This document shows, in pieces, positions 37,389 to 43,904 of a stretch of DNA of 64,000 nucleotides. Source of the stretch: an uncultured Butyricicoccus sp. (GTDB lineage: Bacteria > Bacillota > Clostridia > Oscillospirales > Butyricicoccaceae). Made by a program: the position numbers and the translations under genes. Below the pieces are notes generated by a model, which saw nothing but the letters and a program-made list of their open reading frames with translations, did no database searches and had not been told where the DNA came from. The stretch's first letter is position 1; every line of letters starts with the position of its first letter. The stretch spans positions 248,001 to 312,000 of the forward strand of contig CAKTAV010000001.1 of assembly GCA_934532985.1 (NCBI GenBank), written 5' to 3'.

Positions 37389-38015
37389 ATGGACGTATTC
37401 AGCGCAATTTTTGAAATGATCGGGGTACTGGCGTTTGCGGTTTCCGGCGCTCTGGTCGGCATTCGCCACAAGATGGATTTATTCGGCGTGATCTCTCTGG
37501 GCGTGGTCACCGCTCTGGGCGGCGGCGTCATTCGCGATGTCGTACTCGGCATCGTCCCGCCCGCCGCATTCCAAAATCCGACACAGGTGCTCGCCGCTAT
37601 CGCCGTCTCGGTTTTGGTTTTTCTGCCCTTTTCCCGCCGCCGTCTCGCGCACAGCACCGCGCAGTTTGACACGCTGCTGCTCGTCGCGGACTCCATCGGT
37701 CTGGGCATTTTCACCGTGCACGGCCTACGCGCCGCGGTCAACGCGGGCTTCTCGGACAATCTGTTTCTGCTCATCTTCGTCGCTCTGATTACCGGTGTCG
37801 GCGGCGGTGTCCTGCGCGATCTGCTCGCGGGAGAGCGCCCATATATTTTTGTCAAGCACATCTACGCCTGCGCCTCCATCGTCGGGGCTCTGCTATGCGC
37901 ATTCGCCGCGCCGCGGTGTGGTATCCAGCTGGCCATGGCGTTCGGCTGCGCCGCGGTAATCCTGCTACGCCTTAGCTCGGCGCGCTACCGCTGGAATCTG
38001 CCGCGGGCGGACTAG
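37389..38015 (+). CDS. TRIC/UPF0126-family channel, probable glycine transporter
   Basis: 208 residues from ATG 37389, after CAGGAGG. Two repeats of the UPF0126 domain, each with three helices: FEMIGVLAFAVSGALVG with GVVTALGGGVIRD, and DSIGLGIFTVHGL with LITGVGGGVLRD. The GGGxxRD motifs mark prokaryotic TRIC channels. Its place directly behind a glycine riboswitch indicates glycine as substrate; whether it imports or exports cannot be told from sequence. Confidence 0.88.
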   Translation: MDVFSAIFEMIGVLAFAVSGALVGIRHKMDLFGVISLGVVTALGGGVIRDVVLGIVPPAAFQNPTQVLAAIAVSVLVFLPFSRRRLAHSTAQFDTLLLVADSIGLGIFTVHGLRAAVNAGFSDNLFLLIFVALITGVGGGVLRDLLAGERPYIFVKHIYACASIVGALLCAFAAPRCGIQLAMAFGCAAVILLRLSSARYRWNLPRAD

Positions 38016-38127
38016 TCGCATCGGCGAATTCCGCTACCTCCCTGTGCCAAAGTCTTGCCACAGCTCGACCGCTCCAGTGCCTCGCTCCTCAAATTCCAAA
38101 CGTTTCACTGGTTTGGAATTTGAAAAA

Positions 38128-38310
38128 CGGTAAGATTTACTCTGAGAACAGACAGATAAATGGCACGCACCAAAGGCGTCCCTTGATGCAACAGGCTGCA
38201 CCATGCCAGTGGCATGTGAGCGCAGCAAAAGCAGGACTGTCAATTGCGTAGCAATTGACTAAAGGGATTAAAATTTGCAATGCTAGATAACTTTCTCTTA
38301 GAATAGACAA
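38128..38310. repeat. Dispersed intergenic repeat, copy 3
   Basis: Begins with GTAAGATTTACTCTGAGAA, contains the CATGCCAGTGGCATG palindrome and a GTCAATTGC/GCAATTGAC palindrome, and ends near CTTAGAATAGACAATTAAA. These blocks recur near 1.2, 4.9 and 63 kb. The flanks of this copy (a TTTGGAATTTGAAA-like stretch before, an ACGAGATT hairpin after) resemble those around 43.7-43.87 kb. Confidence 0.7.
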
Positions 38311-38351
38311 TTAAATACCACGTCAAAAACGTAGTTGCTATTCTAAGGAAA

Positions 38352-38396
38352 AACGAGATTTGAACCCTTTTCAGGCTTCAAATCTCGTTCTTTTTA
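38352..38396. terminator. Bidirectional terminator
   Basis: Arms AACGAGATTTGAA/TTCAAATCTCGTT followed by CTTTTTATT; serves the convergent genes ending at 38015 (plus) and 38394 (minus). Confidence 0.75.
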
Positions 38397-39050
38397 TTTT
38401 TTCCGAACAATCCTCTCCACGCTCTTCATAATATGCCGCGCCGGAATCACCCCGCGCACAGAGGTCAGCGGATACACCGTCGTCTCCCGTCCAATCATCG
38501 TTCCCGGATTGAGCACGCAGTTGCAGCCGATTTCCGCATAATCGCCGAGCATCGCGCCGATTTTCTGCCGTCCGGTCGGGATGCGCTGTTCCCCGCAGTA
38601 AAGGACAATTTCGCTGCCGTCCGCCTTAAAATTCGACGTAATCGCCCCCGCGCCCATGTGGCTGTGATAGCCCAAAATGCTGTCGCCGACATAATTGTAG
38701 TGCGGCACCTGTACGCCGTCAAACAGGATGGCGTTTTTAATTTCCACGGAATTTCCCACCACACAATCGCGGCCAATCAGCGCACCTTCGCGCACAAACG
38801 CTCCGTGGCGCACCTCGGTATTCGCCCCAATGATGCACGGTCCGCCGAGATAGGCCGTCGGCGCAATCGTTGCACTTTGGTGCACCCAAACCTGCGGCGC
38901 ACGCTGTTCATACTCCGGCGGGAGCGACGTGCCCAGCGCAGCAATCATCGCTGCAATACCATCCAGCGCCTCCCACGGATGGGCAAATTGCCGCAGATAA
39001 TCCGCCGCCTGTGTGTGCTGCAAATCAAAGTATTCCGTCATCTCCAGCAT
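38394..39050 (-). CDS. Left-handed beta-helix (hexapeptide) nucleotidyl/acyltransferase-like protein
   Basis: 218 residues from ATG 39050, after GGGAGG. A short helical N-terminus precedes a series of hexapeptide-repeat turns (SATIAPTAYLGGPCIIGANTE, GALIGRDCVVGNSVEI, MLGDYAEIGCNCVLNPGTMIG). It resembles the C-terminal half of GlmU-type UDP-GlcNAc pyrophosphorylases but lacks the nucleotidyltransferase domain. The substrate is unknown; an acetyl-sugar step in envelope metabolism is plausible. Confidence 0.75.
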   Translation of the reverse strand: MLEMTEYFDLQHTQAADYLRQFAHPWEALDGIAAMIAALGTSLPPEYEQRAPQVWVHQSATIAPTAYLGGPCIIGANTEVRHGAFVREGALIGRDCVVGNSVEIKNAILFDGVQVPHYNYVGDSILGYHSHMGAGAITSNFKADGSEIVLYCGEQRIPTGRQKIGAMLGDYAEIGCNCVLNPGTMIGRETTVYPLTSVRGVIPARHIMKSVERIVRKK

Positions 39051-39236
39051 GTTCGTTCCTCCCTGTCGTCTCTCTGCTCTCAGTGTACCGCCCCGCCGGA
39101 TTCCCGTCAAGATGCCTTGCCGAACCCAGTGGTCTATGGTATCGCACTGATAGAGACACACTATTTCCCAGCGTTCTCCGCTCTATCACCAGTATGCGCG
39201 GAGAACGCCTATCAATACGAAAAACAGGAGATTTTT

Positions 39237-39677
39237 ATGGATTTTATACTGATTATCCAGGATGACCGCGCCTTGGCAGAAGGGCTGTGCCGTGCGCTGA
39301 CCTTTATCCTCGCCCTGATCGGCATTTTGAACTTCACCAACACGATCATTTCCTCGATGGATGCCCCCCGCCGCGAGCTGGCGGTGCTGCAAAGCATCGG
39401 CATGACTGGACAGCAGCTACGTCGTATGCTCAGCTGGGAGGATCTGCTGTATGCCATCATCACACTTGCGCTCACCGTCACGGTCGGTTCGGCGGTCACC
39501 TATGGGCTGGTGCATCTGCTCTCGTCGGAGATGTTGTACTTCACCTGGCACTTTACCGTGTTTCCGCTCACGCTGTGTGCGCCGGTGCTGCTGGTTCTCT
39601 GCCTGCTCGTGCCAACGCTGTGCTACCGCAGTCTGCGCCGACACACTATTGTCGAGCGGCTGCGTGAGACGGAATGA
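39237..39677 (+). pseudogene. C-terminal fragment of an FtsX-type ABC transporter permease
   Basis: 146 codons from ATG 39237, after CAGGAG. It holds only the last FtsX domain: a helix with ALTFILALIGILNFTNTIISS, the cytoplasmic coupling stretch DAPRRELAVLQSIGMTGQQL, and two more helices. Full permeases of this type have several hundred more residues N-terminal and an ATPase partner; neither is here. The 39051-39236 gap contains a GCGTTCTCCGC/GCGGAGAACGC hairpin but no coding remainder. Most likely a deletion remnant, though a short protein may still be made. Confidence 0.65.
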
Positions 39678-39727
39678 GGGGAGGCGCTGCTCATGTTTTC
39701 TGTCAACAACAAAACATCCCAAAACGC

Positions 39728-39762
39728 AAAAGGACTGCGGTAATGCCGCAGTCCTTCTTTTT
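39728..39762. terminator. Bidirectional terminator
   Basis: Arms AAGGACTGCGG/CCGCAGTCCTT followed by CTTTTTA on the plus strand and TTTTGCG on the minus strand, where it ends the thi genes. Confidence 0.8.
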
Positions 39763-39773
39763 ATGCTTCTCGC

Positions 39774-41084
39774 TTACAGAATATCAATGTACTCTCCCGC
39801 CAGTGCCTTGTTCATGCTGCGCACAGCGCAGAACTTACCGCACATGCTGCATGTGTCGCCGTGGTCGTCCTCCGGTGCACGGCTGTCGCGGATGTTGCGT
39901 GCCGTCTCCGGATCGAGGGCGCACTCATACTGGCGCTCCCAGTCCAGCTCGCGGCGGGCGTCCGCCATCTTGTCGTCGATGTCGCGTGCACCCGGGATGC
40001 CCTTGGCAATATCCGCCGCGTGCGCCGCGATCTTGGAAGCAATGATGCCCTGCTTTACGTCGTCAACATTCGGCAGCGCCAGATGCTCCGCCGGGGTGAC
40101 ATAGCACAGGAATGCTGCGCCGTTCATCGCGGCAACTGCACCGCCGATCGCGCTGGTGATGTGGTCATAGCCTGGCGCAATGTCGGTAACCAGCGGTCCA
40201 AGCACATAGAATGGTGCGCCCATGCACAGCGTCTTCTGTACTTCCATGTTGGCTGCAATCTGGTTCAGCGGCACATGTCCCGGGCCTTCTACCATGACCT
40301 GAACGTTGTGCGCCCACGCACGCTTGGTCAGCTCGCCCAGACGAACCAGCTCCTCAATCTGACAGACATCGGTCGCGTCCGCCAGACAGCCCGGACGGCA
40401 CGCGTCTCCCAGCGAAATGGTAACGTCATACTCCTCACAGATGTCCAGAATCTCATCGAAATGCTCGTAGAACGGGTTCTCCTCGCCGGTCATGCTCATC
40501 CAAGCGAATACCAGACTGCCGCCGCGGCTGACGATGTTCATCTTTCTCTTGTGCTTGCGAATCTGGTCAATGGTCTTGCGGGTGATGCCGCAGTGCAGCG
40601 TGACGAAGTCTACGCCGTCCTCTGCGTGCAGACGAACGACATCAATAAAGTCCTTTGCCGTCAGCGTCGCCAGATCGCGCTGGTAGTGAATGACGCTGTC
40701 ATAAACCGGTACGGTGCCGATCATGGCCGGGCACTCGGAGGTCAGCTTGCGGCGGAACGGCTGCGTGTTGCCATGGCTGGACAGATCCATAATGGCCTCT
40801 GCGCCCATATTCACCGCGCTCATGACCTTCTCCATCTCAATGTCATAATCCTTGCAGTCACGGGAGACGCCCAGATTGACATTGATCTTGGTGCGCAGCA
40901 TGCTGCCGACGCCCTCTGCGTCCAGACAGGTGTGGTTTTTGTTTGCACAGATGGCAACCTTGCCTTCTGCCACCAGACCCATCAGCTTGTCCAGCGGCAT
41001 ATTTTCCTTCTTGGCGACGGTTTCCATCTCCGGTGTGGCGATTCCGCGGCGAGCCGCGTCCATCTGTGTGGTGTAATTTCTCAT
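39774..41084 (-). CDS. thiC: Phosphomethylpyrimidine synthase
   Basis: Radical-SAM enzyme that rearranges AIR into HMP-P, the pyrimidine moiety of thiamine. 436 residues, typical of the Firmicute form without the long N-terminal extension. Visible: NVNLGVSRDC, DLSSHGNTQPFR, GSLVFAWM, SLGDACRPG, VEGPGHVPL, and the C-terminal iron-sulfur motif CSMCGKFC (CxxCxxxxC). ATG follows GAGGAGG. It lies 340 bases after thiE on the same strand. No separate TPP riboswitch was found before it, so it may depend on read-through from the thiW promoter. Confidence 0.97.
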   Translation of the reverse strand: MRNYTTQMDAARRGIATPEMETVAKKENMPLDKLMGLVAEGKVAICANKNHTCLDAEGVGSMLRTKINVNLGVSRDCKDYDIEMEKVMSAVNMGAEAIMDLSSHGNTQPFRRKLTSECPAMIGTVPVYDSVIHYQRDLATLTAKDFIDVVRLHAEDGVDFVTLHCGITRKTIDQIRKHKRKMNIVSRGGSLVFAWMSMTGEENPFYEHFDEILDICEEYDVTISLGDACRPGCLADATDVCQIEELVRLGELTKRAWAHNVQVMVEGPGHVPLNQIAANMEVQKTLCMGAPFYVLGPLVTDIAPGYDHITSAIGGAVAAMNGAAFLCYVTPAEHLALPNVDDVKQGIIASKIAAHAADIAKGIPGARDIDDKMADARRELDWERQYECALDPETARNIRDSRAPEDDHGDTCSMCGKFCAVRSMNKALAGEYIDIL

Positions 41085-41131
41085 AATTGTCCTCCTCTAA
41101 ACAATGTCACGAGGAAGAGATTCGGTGTTAT

Positions 41132-41332
41132 TCATTCCAAAACATACCGGATCGCTTCCCATTGGTGGATACTGCGCCGGTATGCTTCCTGACAGCAGGC
41201 GAACACTGCCCATACCCGACCCTGTCGGCTGAGCCATTCTCCTGCTTGTTTCCGAAGTTTCCAGCGCCTGTTCGGAACGCGAGCGTTCCGCGTGTCAATG
41301 ATGCGTTCATGATATTCCTCCGACGTATTCAT
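41132..41332 (-). CDS. Possible small ORF in the thiE-thiC spacer
   Basis: 66 codons, highly basic and Trp/Arg-rich (RRWKLRKQAGEWLSRQGR, then CCQEAYRRSIHQWEAIRYV). It has no good ribosome site of its own; a GGAGGAA site inside it instead serves an overlapping 60-codon frame (41128-41310, starting MNASLTRG). The spacer also holds GGAACGC/GCGTTCC and CATACCGG/CCGGTATG hairpins. No family is recognised; it may be a leader RNA rather than a gene. Confidence 0.25.
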   Translation of the reverse strand: MNTSEEYHERIIDTRNARVPNRRWKLRKQAGEWLSRQGRVWAVFACCQEAYRRSIHQWEAIRYVLE

Positions 41333-41344
41333 TGATTTTCTATT

Positions 41345-41407
41345 GCGGCAGAAGGCGGTGCCCTCAGTCTGCCGCAGGAATCAAGAGAAGGCTTCCCTTC
41401 TCGATTC
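41345..41407 (-). promoter_or_regulatory. Two hairpins after thiE
   Basis: GAATC-GAGAAGG/CCTTCTC-GATTC (41378-41407) and GCGGCAG/CTGCCGC (41345-41375). Neither has a clear T-run on the minus strand, so they may be processing or attenuating structures rather than terminators. Confidence 0.4.
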
Positions 41408-41424
41408 TTCTGTTTCTCCTTATT

Positions 41425-42057
41425 TTACAGTGCCTCGATTTTCTCCAGCAGCTGCTTGACCGCCGCGGTCTTGTTCTGCGCCGCATACAGTGCACTGACA
41501 ACCGCGACACCGTCAATATGGCTTCCCGTCAGCTCGTGAATGTTCTCCAGCGTGATGCCGCCGATGGCGCACACCGGAATATCCACCGCGTCACAGATCG
41601 CGCGCAGCTGCTCCACACTCAGCGTCGTGACGTTAGTCTTGGTCGTGCTGCCAAATACCGCGCCGCAGCCGAGATAATCGGCACCCGCAGCCTGCGCCTG
41701 CAATGCCTCCTCAACATTGTGCGCACTGCCGCCGATCAGGAAATCCGGACCGAGCATCTCGCGCGCCTTTTCGATTCCCATATCCTCCAGACCGACATGC
41801 ACGCCGTCTGCGCCGACAATCTTCGCGATGTCCGGACGGTCGTTGATAATCAGCGGCACGCCGTACTCGCGGCACAGCGGCAGCAGGGCGCTTGCCTGTG
41901 CGATGATCTCCTCATCCGGCTGATTTTTTTCCCGGAGCTGCACACAGGTTACGCCTGCTCGAAGCAGCGTTCCCGTCACGCTCGCCAGCGTTTCGCCCGG
42001 CTGAAGCCAGCTGCGGTCACTGACCGCATACAGCTTGAGCTGTTCTTTCTTCATCAT
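41425..42057 (-). CDS. thiE: Thiamine-phosphate synthase
   Basis: Joins HMP-PP and thiazole phosphate to give thiamine phosphate. About 210 residues. TIM barrel with LYAVSDRSW, CVQLREKN, LIINDRPDIA, GADGVHVGLEDM, GGSAHN, DYLGCGAVFGSTTKTN and AIGGIT motifs. Adjacent ATGs at 42057 and 42054 follow AAGGA; the first overlaps the thiM stop as ATGA. Confidence 0.96.
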   Translation of the reverse strand: MMKKEQLKLYAVSDRSWLQPGETLASVTGTLLRAGVTCVQLREKNQPDEEIIAQASALLPLCREYGVPLIINDRPDIAKIVGADGVHVGLEDMGIEKAREMLGPDFLIGGSAHNVEEALQAQAAGADYLGCGAVFGSTTKTNVTTLSVEQLRAICDAVDIPVCAIGGITLENIHELTGSHIDGVAVVSALYAAQNKTAAVKQLLEKIEAL

Positions 42058-42848
42058 AATTCCTTCCATCCTTTCGGTTGTTCTCCCCCGTCCACAGCGT
42101 CAAACAACGCCGTGTGGAATGTTCCCATTCCCGCGCGCGCCGCGTCGGTTTTCTCGCCCGCCACATACGCGCTGGTTTTCCAGAATCGGGACGCCGTACA
42201 CACCGCGTCCCAGCCGCTCAGTCCCGCGCCCGCAAACAGCGCACACAGCGCGGAGAGCATGCAGCCGCCGCCCGTCACACGGGCAATGCGGTCGTCGCCG
42301 CCGACGGCCTGACGATGCTTCTCCCCCGATGCCATCGTGTCCGTCCGTCCACTGAGCAGTACGGCGCAGTCATACGCCTGTGCCAGCCGCTGCGCCAGCT
42401 CGGCGCGCTGCGCATCCGTCACCGCCACGCCGCTTTCCACACCGCTCTGCGCTACGCGAAAGCCCAGCAGGGTATACGCTTCTGCCGGATTGCAGCGGAT
42501 AATATTCGGCTGCACCTCATGCAGCAGCCGCTTGACATGCGTCCGGCGAAACGCACTCGCGCCCACGCCGACCGGGTCCAAAATCACCGGATGTCCCAAA
42601 CGGTTGGCTTCGCGCCCCGCCGCGGTGCAGGCGGCAAACTTCGCTTCATCCGGCGTGCCGATGTTCAGCAGCGTCGCATCACAAATCGCCGTGATCTCCG
42701 CCGCCTCATCCGGGTGCTGTCCCATAATCGCGCTGCCGCCCGCCGCCAGCAAAATATTGGCGACGTCCGTCATGGTCACAATATTCGTCAGACAATGCAC
42801 CCGCGGCTGCTTTTCCCGCATCTGCCGCAGACACGCGGTATAGTCCAT
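42054..42848 (-). CDS. thiM: Hydroxyethylthiazole kinase
   Basis: Phosphorylates salvaged hydroxyethylthiazole for thiamine synthesis. 264 residues from ATG 42848, overlapping the thiW stop (TGATG), with AGAGGGG upstream. Ribokinase-like fold with CLTNIVTMTDVANILLA, LDPVGVGAS, NPAEAY and the catalytic VTGGGCMLSAL. Upstream in-frame sequence lies within thiW and is not used. Confidence 0.95.
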   Translation of the reverse strand: MDYTACLRQMREKQPRVHCLTNIVTMTDVANILLAAGGSAIMGQHPDEAAEITAICDATLLNIGTPDEAKFAACTAAGREANRLGHPVILDPVGVGASAFRRTHVKRLLHEVQPNIIRCNPAEAYTLLGFRVAQSGVESGVAVTDAQRAELAQRLAQAYDCAVLLSGRTDTMASGEKHRQAVGGDDRIARVTGGGCMLSALCALFAGAGLSGWDAVCTASRFWKTSAYVAGEKTDAARAGMGTFHTALFDAVDGGEQPKGWKEL

Positions 42849-43363
42849 CACTGTGCCCCTCTCTGCAAAAAGGTGTTGAGCACGCCGCGGCGCTCCAGCA
42901 TTTTCAGCACGATAAACGCCAAAATACTGCCTACAACCGTAGAAATCAGAAATGGGACGACATAGACAAAGGCGGTTTCCGGCTGTACGCCCATCAGCAG
43001 CTTCGCGATCGGATACGCCGCCATACCGCCGAGGAAGCCCGTGCCGAGCGCTTCCGCCAGACAGGTCAAACTGAGCTTGCGCGTCAGACGGAACATCAAA
43101 CCGCAGCACAGCGCGCCCACCATACTGCCCGGAAAGGCCAGCAGACTGCCAATGCCGAACAGGTTGCGCAGCAGACTCGCGCAGAATGCAATGCCCACGC
43201 CCCAACCCGGGCCGAGGGTGACCGCCGCGAGGACGTTAATCATGTGCTGTACCGGCGCGCACTTGCTGCCCGCCACCGGAACACTCAGCAGACTGCCGAC
43301 AACCGCCAGCGCCGTAAACACGCCCGCCATCGCCAGCTTTCTGGTTGTGGATTGTTTTTGCAT
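42848..43363 (-). CDS. thiW: ThiW-type thiazole ECF transporter substrate component
   Basis: 171 residues from ATG 43363, after AAAAAGGAG. Integral membrane protein with five or six hydrophobic helices and the ThiW-like SKCAPVQHMINVLAAVTLGP. ThiW is the S component of an energy-coupling-factor importer predicted to take up hydroxyethylthiazole; the EcfA/T module would be encoded elsewhere. Directly behind a TPP riboswitch and in front of thiM, which phosphorylates the imported compound. Confidence 0.92.
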   Translation of the reverse strand: MQKQSTTRKLAMAGVFTALAVVGSLLSVPVAGSKCAPVQHMINVLAAVTLGPGWGVGIAFCASLLRNLFGIGSLLAFPGSMVGALCCGLMFRLTRKLSLTCLAEALGTGFLGGMAAYPIAKLLMGVQPETAFVYVVPFLISTVVGSILAFIVLKMLERRGVLNTFLQRGAQ

Positions 43364-43431
43364 GGTTGTACTCCTTTTTCTTTCATTCACCACACCGAGA
43401 AGGTTCTCTCCCTCCGCTTTTTTCGGAGCAA

Positions 43432-43461
43432 CAAAAAAGAGAGATACCCAACGTATCTCTC
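43432..43461 (-). terminator. Terminator of the TPP riboswitch expression platform
   Basis: Arms GAGAGATAC/GTATCTCTC followed on the minus strand by TTTTTTG, between the aptamer and the thiW start. Confidence 0.8.
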
Positions 43462-43497
43462 CCACACTTGCCACCAAAGTTTGGTTGCTGGTTGACT

Positions 43498-43580
43498 TCC
43501 CTACGTTGGCATGATCCAAATCAGGTCAACGGGTCGAAGCGTTCTCGCTTCCTCTCAGCCGACACATCCGGCTCCCCGAG
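43498..43580 (-). promoter_or_regulatory. TPP riboswitch (THI element)
   Basis: On the minus strand it shows the conserved blocks GGGGAGCC, GGCTGAGAGG, GACCCGTTGACCTGAT and CCAACGTAGGGA. With the terminator at 43432-43461 it should shut off thiW-thiM-thiE, and perhaps thiC, when thiamine pyrophosphate is plentiful. Confidence 0.93.
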
Positions 43581-43597
43581 TTCAATTTTCATCCATA

Positions 43598-43626
43598 ACT
43601 ATACCACGCACGCGCGCCAATTGCAA
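43598..43626 (-). promoter_or_regulatory. Promoter of the thi operon
   Basis: TTGCAA (43626-43621), 17 bases, TATAGT (43603-43598) on the minus strand, directly upstream of the TPP aptamer. Confidence 0.7.
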
Positions 43627-43679
43627 GACGGCGGCAAGAAAAACCGATGCGGCGCAAAATGTGTACTATTATCCGCTTA

Positions 43680-43830
43680 ACATCGCATTAGCAAATTTCA
43701 AGCATTTCACGGTTTGAATTTGCAAAAATGTTGAATTTGTTCCGATAATAGAAATTAAAATAGGATATATAAGTTAGTTCAGAGAACGGATAGATAAATT
43801 GTGCGTATCAAAAACTCCACTATTTACACA
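43680..43830. repeat. Dispersed intergenic repeat, degenerate copy 4
   Basis: A stretch with TTTCACGGTTTGAATTTGC and TCAGAGAACGGATAGATAAA resembles the region 38095-38160 beside copy 3. No gene seen in 43627-43904. Confidence 0.45.
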
Positions 43831-43832
43831 AC

Positions 43833-43872
43833 AAAACAGACGAGATTCAGAACCCCTGCTCCAAATCTCGTC
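43833..43872. terminator. Terminator after the YhgE-like gene
   Basis: Arms GACGAGATT/AATCTCGTC with T-rich tails on both strands; sequence related to the terminator at 38352-38396. Confidence 0.65.
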
Positions 43873-43904
43873 CGTTTTTATTTACGCTGTATCTGTTGTA
43901 TTGC

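Noticed and set aside
39861..41192. 443-codon plus-strand frame
   Set aside because: Antisense to thiC; no support.
41085..41335. TPP riboswitch directly upstream of thiC
   Set aside because: The CTGAGA and ACCTGAT blocks were looked for and not found here; the only clear TPP aptamer is at 43498-43580.
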